64,000 bases of DNA from Eonycteris spelaea (lineage: Eukaryota > Chordata > Mammalia > Chiroptera > Pteropodidae): positions 17,898,001-17,962,000 of the forward strand of contig PUFA01000012.1 of NCBI GenBank assembly GCA_003508835.1. Reading direction: 5' to 3'. Below the pieces are notes generated by a model, which saw only the letters and a program-made list of their open reading frames with translations, had not been told where the DNA came from and searched no databases. Below, piece by piece: positions 57,615 through 64,000 of this stretch (the first letter of the stretch is position 1; every line of letters begins with the position of its first letter). The position numbers were made by a program, and so were the translations under genes.

Positions 57615-60600
57615 GTAATGTTACACCTTATTTGAGCTGTTCTTCATTTAAAATGTTTAGAAGAGGAGTACTTTATTGCTTTTCAATGGAAGTATGAGGT
57701 AGAGAATTTATGAAGCCTGCCAGAACACTTTGTACCTTAGAGAAAAATAAACTGTTTGGTCTCAAGTAGTTTTAGCAGTCCTCGGGTTGTATCATGTATA
57801 GGAGAGAGAACTTTAATGGACATTTCTGTTTCTGTAATCTGAAAGTTGTAAATATTAAATTTGTACTGAATGACTTAAGTGACAGATTCAGATTCACAGT
57901 AATGATGATGATGAACACTTTACCATGGCCCTTTCCTAGAATTTCATATGTGTTCTATAATTTAAGCCTTCTAATAAGACTGTCAGTTAGGCATTGATAC
58001 TCTCCCCACTTGCTGATGAAATTGAGGTACAAAGCTGTTTGAGTGATTTGTCCAATGACAGAACACAGGGGCAAGGGGAGGGGAGGAGTCTGGGTCGAGT
58101 GCAGGTGGTTTAGCCCCAGAGCCTGTTCTAGCCATTATGCTGTGTTCTCTCCATAGCAAATTGCCCAATGTTGGACAACAAATTGATATATCAGTATTAT
58201 CTTTCAGTAATCAGTTTACTTTTTTAATGTTTGCTTGAGGTGGCAGAGGCCTTGTCTTTCTTTTCTGGACTTTTTTGTTTGGTTTGTTTCTTCATTATGC
58301 AAATGTATTGTGTTGTAACTTTGAGTTTCTCTTTCCTCAGTTTGAAAATCAAAAACTGACTATGCTTGAGGCTGGCTGTGGGGTTGGGAACTGTTTATTT
58401 CCGCTTTTAGAAGAAGATCCGAACATCTTTGCTTATGCTTGTGATTTTTCTCCAAGAGCAGTTGAATACGTCAAGGTTGGTGCACCATCCACGTATTCTG
58501 TTACGTTTGTTTTCTTAAACTTGTTTAACCAGCCCTCTGTACCCATTTGGCCAGTTCCAGTTATCTCCCTGGAGCTAACCAGCTGTGATCACCATAAATG
58601 TAGTTTTCCCATTTACATACATGTATAATAATTTAATAATTACCAGCACTTTGCCTCATTTATTTTATAGACTTTTTTCTTTGCTGAACTGTTTTAAAGT
58701 AAAATTATTGCTACACAGGTCTACATACATCTTCAATAAGAATGTTCTCTACATGACCACAAAACATGTATATCTAACAAAAATAACTATAATCTCCTAA
58801 TGTCATTAATACCCATTAATAGATTCATATTTCCTCATAGTGCCAGGCATCTTTTATAGCTGTAGTTAATCAAGGACTACATCTTATACTTCATTATGTA
58901 CCTTAAACCTCCTTACCCTTAAACATCCCTGCCCTTTCTATTGACCTTTTTCCCCACCGACATTGTTTTTGAAGAGCAGTCATTTTTTGTAGTGAGGCCC
59001 CACTTTCCAAATTGTTCTGATTGTTTCTTTGTGTCATTGTTGAACTTATTCCTCTAGCCCCTATTTTTCCTTTAAATTAGCAGTTAGATTTAAATTGGGT
59101 AAATTATTTTTGGCAAAAATACTTTAATACGTGATGTCGTATCTTTCATATTGCATCCTGTCAGGAGGCAGTAAAGTCTAGTAATCTTACTATAAGTGAC
59201 ACTAGCTTTAATCACTCTGTTAAAGTACTAACTACTGAATTCTTCTGTTGTACAAGTATTTCCCTTTTGCCATGAACAAATATATGGGATACTTTGGCAA
59301 CATGCAAATACCTGGTTTTCTATTGACCTTTCAGAGTTTTAGCATCCATTAGATTTTTTTTATCATTAGACTTTTTAATAGTGGTATCACATTGTACTAT
59401 ATTGTTTTTGTCACACTATATCTTGCAGAGTTTTTCATTTTAGTAGATAGAGATCTACCATATTTTATTTACCTATTGCAGTATTCCATAGAATGGATAT
59501 ACCATACTTCAACAATTACCTTATTGATATTTATTTAAATTGTTACTAATTTTCTGCTCTTATAAGTAGGGTGAATGTAATCAGCCTTAATGCACATGTT
59601 CCCTAAAACACATGTACGCATTTCTCTATGATGAATAATGGAAGTAGAATTCCTTGGAGAAAGCATATACACATTTAATTTTTAATAGGTAATGCCAATT
59701 CCTTCCAGAAAATTATACCAATTTACAATTTTACCAATAATAATATAAAGATAACTTTTTCTCTGTACCTCAACATTTGATGTCAGTCTTTTATATCTCC
59801 CAATCTTATGGGAAAAATATAATGTCTCCATATTTTAATTTGTTCATTCCTTATAATCAGTGAAGTTGAAGTCTTTATAATATGTAAATAAGCATTAGTA
59901 TTTTCCTTTTTGTGAGTTCATTTCACGTTTATTTATCAAGAGCCTAATGTGTGCCAATCATTGTTCTAAGCACTGTGATTAAATAGTGAACAAAACACAA
60001 AAACCCCAACTCACATGGAGCTTATATTATGAATTGTCTGTTCATAATCTTTCCCATTTTTTGGTCATTTTCTCTCATTTTTAGTATACATTCTGATTCT
60101 GTTATGTATGTTGCAAACGTTTCTTCTAGTTTATTCAGTGTTTTTTTATGGTATTCTATGACAGGATTGAAATTATTATGTCAAGTTTATTAACCTGTTC
60201 CTTTTGAGGTGCTAGGTTTTATGTTTTGTTTAGGAGTTATAGAATCTCCTGTATTCTTTTTACAATTTTGGTTATTATGTTTTTTAGTTTGGAACAATAT
60301 TGGTCATTATTTCTTTGAATATTTCTTCAGCTCTGTTCTCTCCTCTTTCTAAGAGTCCAGTTATATGTATGTTACGCCATTTGCTGTTGTACTACAGCTC
60401 TGGATGCTGTTTTGCTTTTTTGTTTTTTAAACTTCTTTTTTCTTTGCATTTTCAGTTTGTATAATTTCTATTGTCTCGTCATCAAGTTCACCAATTCCTT
60501 CTTAGGCAATAAGCATTCTCCTTAATGAGCCTATCAAAAACATTCTTCATTTCTGTTACTCGGTTTTTGCTTTTTAGCATTTGCATTTGATTTTTTTGTA

Positions 60601-62931
60601 GTCTCTACTGAAATTACCTATCTGATCTTGCTTGTTGTCCACTTTTTTCTATAGAGCCTTTAACATATTAATCATAGTTATTTTAAATGCCCAAACTTTT
60701 TGTTCTAACATCTGTGTCATATTTGAGTCTGGTTGTGATGGTTGCTTTTTCTTCAGACTGAGTTTTTTCTTGCGTTTTGGTATGCCTTGTACTTTTTTGT
60801 TGAGAGCCAGATTTGTTGTATAAGGGAGTGGATACTGACATCATAAGGATTTGTAGTCTAGACAGAAGTTGGGCTGTGTTTGAGGTCTGCTGTTGCCATA
60901 GTTACCTGTGAGGTTTGCTATTGCTATGGGCACCACAGACTTTAAACTCCTCTGGTGACAGTTTTTTCTCTCCTCTTGGCTTCTCCTCTCCCTTTGTGCT
61001 GTTGCCCATAAAGAGTCTGCTCTTATGGCTTTTCCAGCTGCAGTCCACTATTGTTATTAATGGAGACTTGTCGGTAGGGTATGGGAGAAGGGATCGTTTG
61101 CTAATATTCTGATTCTCAGTTTTTGAACTGCATACCCAGCCTGGTCTGTGGGGTGTGACCTTCTACTTCTCTAAGAATACCACTGTATGAGGTATCCACC
61201 ACTGCCCTCCTCTTTGGTGTTGAGGCCTTTCTTCTTGAAGATTAAGACTAGATCTGGGCAGAGTCCTTCCCTTCCCCAGTAGCAGTGGTATTCCACCAGT
61301 TCCCTAAGGCTGCCGGCCTCAAATGATCTGTCCCTAGCAGATTAAACCTTTTCTTTCTGTAAAGGAGACGAGAAAGTCCAGCATCAGAAAGAACATCATC
61401 CTCTCTGTGAAAGCCTTGCAAAAGGTGAGAACATCCCTGTGACTTCAGCCCCCAGGAGCTTCACAATATAACACCCACATTCTAGCAGTCTGTCAGGTTT
61501 CTAGTTTTATCTTTCACTCTGGAGGCTTTTGCTTCAGGTAAGCAAATGCTTTGGTCCTGTCTTTCCATGAAGGCACCTTTCTCTTTCCAGATTTTGGTTG
61601 TTCATTACTCTGTTCAGCTTTTGTTTGTTTGTTTGTTTTAAGGTGGGAGCTATATCTTTCCACTGGACATCTCTGTACTGAAACTGGAGTCTTTAATTCA
61701 TTTGAGTCTCCAGTCTCTTAATACAAATGGAAAGCTAACTCTTTGAACACATTAAATTAAATGAAAATTTCATTTTCCCTCCCTGATAATTGTTACCTTT
61801 ATTATATACATTCTTTTAATCTCATTGTCATCTTTGTCATCTATCTTTTGTCATGTCCAGTACTAAATTGTTTCTATATATATGGGTCTGTTTTGAAACT
61901 CTGCTGTTCCAGTGATTTGTTTGTCCCCTTTCTCAAAGCACATTGTTTTAGTATTACGTTTATAATGTTTTGACGTCCAGTAGTGTACCTTCTCCTTCAT
62001 TGCTCTTCATTGTAAAGGTTGAGTTGGCTATTTCTAAAGATTTTTGCTTCTAGGTTAGTTAGAGTTGTCAAGTTTTAGAAATTTATTAGAATTCAGTTGA
62101 GATTGTAAGTGCAATGACAGGTAGAATTGACATCTTTTCAATATTGAATCTTCCCATCCAACCACTTTGTATGTCTGTCTTTATTTAGATCTTTATTTAA
62201 AGAAAAGTAATATTTTTCTTCAAAATACTCATATATATATATGTTGGAACACACCAACCAAAATGTACCAGGAACACACTTGTAGTAAAAAAAAAAAAAA
62301 AAAAAAAAAGTTAGGCTTATTTGTCTTTATGCATCAAGGGAAAATATAACCAGAACTGTGGGAGCATCCCGTAAGGGGAGCTGGAAGGACTTCTTGTAGG
62401 ATTTAGTTTTGTAATGGATGATTCAAAGGAGGATTAAGGCAACAGAGGCAGTGTGGATTATCATCTTCCTGGAAATACATGCTTCTGAAATACTCAGTTT
62501 TGAGTAAGTAGTAGACTGTTCTCTCTTTAGCTAAAAATGAGTTGTTAAAATGAAATCTCGTTCTCTCATAGCAACACTGAATATTACATGCTTTAATATG
62601 TAAATGGTTCGTTACTGTTTTACCCAGTAACAAACTGATCATTGATTTCTGTGCAGTGGAAACACAGTGGAAAAAGGATCTCCTTCTGAGGCTCTATATA
62701 TCTATATGTATCAACATGGATGTTGTATTAAAATTCTTTTGTGTTTTTTTCCCTTTCTAGCAAAATCCTTTATATAACACAGAAAGATGCAAGGTATTCC
62801 AGTGTGACCTAACTAAAGATGACCTTCTGGAACATGTGCCCCCAGAGTCTGTGGATGTCGTCATGTTGATATTTGTGCTCTCTGCTGTTCACCCTGATAA
62901 GATGCACCGTGTCTTACAAAACATTTATAAG
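57390..62931 (+). CDS. METTL6: METTL6, tRNA-Ser 3-methylcytidine methyltransferase (exons 2-4, 3' partial)
   Basis: METTL6 is an S-adenosylmethionine-dependent enzyme that makes m3C32 in serine tRNAs, working with seryl-tRNA synthetase. Exons in view are 57390-57614 (coding part), 58341-58475 and 62761-62931; all have phase 0 borders and are free of frame breaks. The product starts MASLQRKGLQARILSSEEEE. Residues 55-75 carry the conserved block ending HWTTREFEELRSCRE. SAM motif I is LEAGCGVGN (84-92), with an acidic residue in ACDFS (110). QCDLT (134-138) and DVVMLIFVLSAV (152-163) are the later motifs. 177 residues are present; human METTL6 has 284 as I remember it, so exon 5 onward lies beyond 64000. 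The ATG at 57390 is the first ATG in this frame within exon 2. Confidence 0.95.
57615..58340 (+). other. METTL6 intron 2
   Basis: Mostly a reverse-oriented MIR (about 57890-58145) with flanking unassigned sequence. Confidence 0.5.
57890..58145 (-). repeat. MIR SINE
   Basis: 'ctgatgaaattgaggtacaa', 'gagtgatttgtccaatgaca' and 'ccagagcctgttctagccat' match reverse MIR. Confidence 0.65.
58341..58475 (+). CDS. METTL6: METTL6 exon 3, SAM-binding motif I
   Basis: 45 codons, FENQKLTMLEAGCGVGNCLF to RAVEYVK. Contains the glycine-rich SAM loop. The acceptor is TTCCTCAG|TTT and the donor AAG|GTTGGT. Confidence 0.95.
59430..59620. repeat. L1-like fragment
   Basis: 'gatctaccatattttattta' followed by 'ttgatatttatttaaattgt' and 'ttaatgcacatgttccc' resembles old L1 3' sequence. 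Confidence 0.4.
61930..62250 (-). repeat. L1 fragment, reverse orientation
   Basis: 'gaattgacatcttttcaata', 'ttgaatcttcccatccaacc' and 'tctttatttagatctttatt' are a familiar reverse-complement L1 stretch. Confidence 0.6.
62288..62309 (+). repeat. Poly(A) run
   Basis: A pure run of more than 20 A, possibly a retroposon tail; no clear target-site duplication seen. Confidence 0.7.
62761..62931 (+). CDS. METTL6: METTL6 exon 4
   Basis: 57 codons, QNPLYNTERCKVFQCDLTKD to KMHRVLQNIYK. The acceptor is CTTTCTAG|CAA and the donor AAG|GTTAGT. Carries the hydrophobic core strand DVVMLIFVLSAV of the methyltransferase fold. Confidence 0.95.
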
Positions 62932-63204
62932 GTTAGTGATTTGGAGCCTGCACGTGAGGGTTGGACATCCTGGTCTTGTTTACCTTCCCTCTGAGGCCCG
63001 TGTACCGTCTAGGTTCAGAGTCCCCATTCTCACTATGAAGGCTATATTGTCAGTGTATGGAAAGGGATGCTCCTGCATAAAACATCCACCCTAAGCTTTG
63101 GTTTGTCTGGTGGCCATTGCTCCTCTTCAGGCCAGCCTTGGAACAAGGATGATTTTTCAGTTACCTGGGATCTGTGGAGTCCCGCCATAAAATAAGAGGA
63201 GGTG

Positions 63205-63430
63205 TGATTCGGTGGTCAAGAGCATACAGTTAGAGTGCCTAGAGTCAAAATCTGGCTTTTCTATTTAGGCAAGTTCCATTACTTCTCTGAGCCTCAGTTT
63301 CATTACCTCAATGTTGAGATAATAGTTCCGAGATCTTAGGATTTAAGGTAGATTATATGAGCTATGAATAAAGCACTTAACATAATGCCTAGAACGTGAT
63401 AAGTTCTCTTTCAGTCAGCCATTGTTGTTG
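63205..63430 (+). repeat. MIR SINE
   Basis: 'ggtcaagagcatacagttag', 'cttctctgagcctcagtttc' and 'gcacttaacataatgcctag' follow the MIR consensus. Confidence 0.75.
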
Positions 63431-63499
63431 TTACTGCCATCGCTCTTAGAACAGAATAGCCCAAACTGTTGTGGCCACCAGTAGGGTGCTGTAGCACTC

Positions 63500-63665
63500 G
63501 GGAAATAAAGCGCCACTTGTAAGTCATGTGACTCGAGATAAGCCACCTCATCTTCCTTCCCTGGGCCTCAATTTCCTTGTCTGTAAAATGGAGATGTGTC
63601 TCACTGACAGTTATTTTGAGATGCAGGTAGGATCATATATGAAGATGCTTTGTAAACTACAGTAA
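63500..63665 (+). repeat. MIR SINE fragment
   Basis: 'ctgggcctcaatttccttgt', 'ctgtaaaatggagatgtgtc' and 'gaagatgctttgtaaactac' follow the MIR middle. Confidence 0.65.
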
Positions 63666-64000
63666 CAGCTCTCTTATCTATACATTTGGTATTGGTGTTG
63701 ATTAATTTAAAAATCAGCTAAATAAAAAATATAGCTAAATCAAGAAATCATAAAAAATGGTAAATTCTTACCTGAGACATTTTTATTATAACTTAAGATA
63801 TATTAGTATTTTTATCACTTTTGATATAAAGCCAAGGCCTTTTCTTTGAGTTTGGAGCCATTTATCTTCCTGACATGAACCATGCACATGATAGAGTTTT
63901 GGCTTCTTTAAAAGTGGAGCAAGAACTTAAACATAATTGGAAAGTAATATGAGAGCAGATTCTTTTACATTTTCACCCAGACTTCCACAGTTGATTCTCC

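Larger units (their letters stand above)
58476..62760 (+). other. METTL6 intron 3, L1-rich
   Basis: AT-rich and largely made of decayed LINE-1-like sequence (about 59430-59620, 60290-60420 and 61930-62250), an old repeat (about 59925-60030) and a pure poly(A) run at 62288-62309. No exon was recognised. Confidence 0.5.
62932..64000 (+). other. METTL6 intron 4, start
   Basis: Contains two MIR copies (about 63205-63430 and 63500-63665). Exon 5 was not found before the window ends. Confidence 0.5.

Overview
This is a mammalian genomic window. It carries intron-rich genes with canonical GT-AG splice sites, MIR, L2 and hAT-type interspersed repeats, and dinucleotide microsatellites. Three genes are recognised in the order COLQ (+), EAF1 (-), METTL6 (+). 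This is the conserved mammalian 3p25-type neighbourhood, read here in the inverted orientation. A full-length SINE with a 5S-rRNA-derived head sits in COLQ. No Alu, B1, carnivore tRNA-Lys or ruminant SINEs are visible. 5S-derived SINEs are known from Old World fruit bats (Pteropodidae), so a fruit bat is my best guess. That is inference, not proof.

Layout. Positions 1-36675 hold COLQ, the collagen tail that anchors acetylcholinesterase at the neuromuscular junction: an alternative 'fast-muscle' first exon (1a) at 3705-3774, then exons 2-17, with the last coding base at 36675 and a 3' UTR ending near 38155. The usual exon 1 is not seen and should lie upstream of the window. About 38.2-42.8 kb is intergenic and made mostly of old repeats. 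EAF1 (ELL-associated factor 1, transcription elongation) runs on the minus strand from its start codon at 56087 to its stop at 46080, with a probable long 3' UTR. A CpG-rich, ETS-site-rich bidirectional promoter at about 56.1-56.5 kb separates EAF1 from METTL6, a tRNA-Ser m3C methyltransferase. METTL6 begins with a noncoding exon at about 56.35-56.49 kb; its coding exons 2-4 lie in the window and the rest runs off the right edge.

The three genes share no pathway; apart from the EAF1/METTL6 shared promoter they are simply neighbours. I found no undescribed multi-gene system. The points most worth a second look are: reading-frame breaks in COLQ exon 12, COLQ exon 13 and EAF1 exon 3, all in or beside homopolymers and therefore likely sequence errors unless confirmed; COLQ exon 1a, whose splice donor runs straight into a (GT)n tract; a predicted spliced upstream ORF in the METTL6 leader; an expanded polyproline tract in EAF1; and the 5S-derived SINE. 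Exon calls rest on reading frames, splice sites and remembered protein families; no alignment was run.
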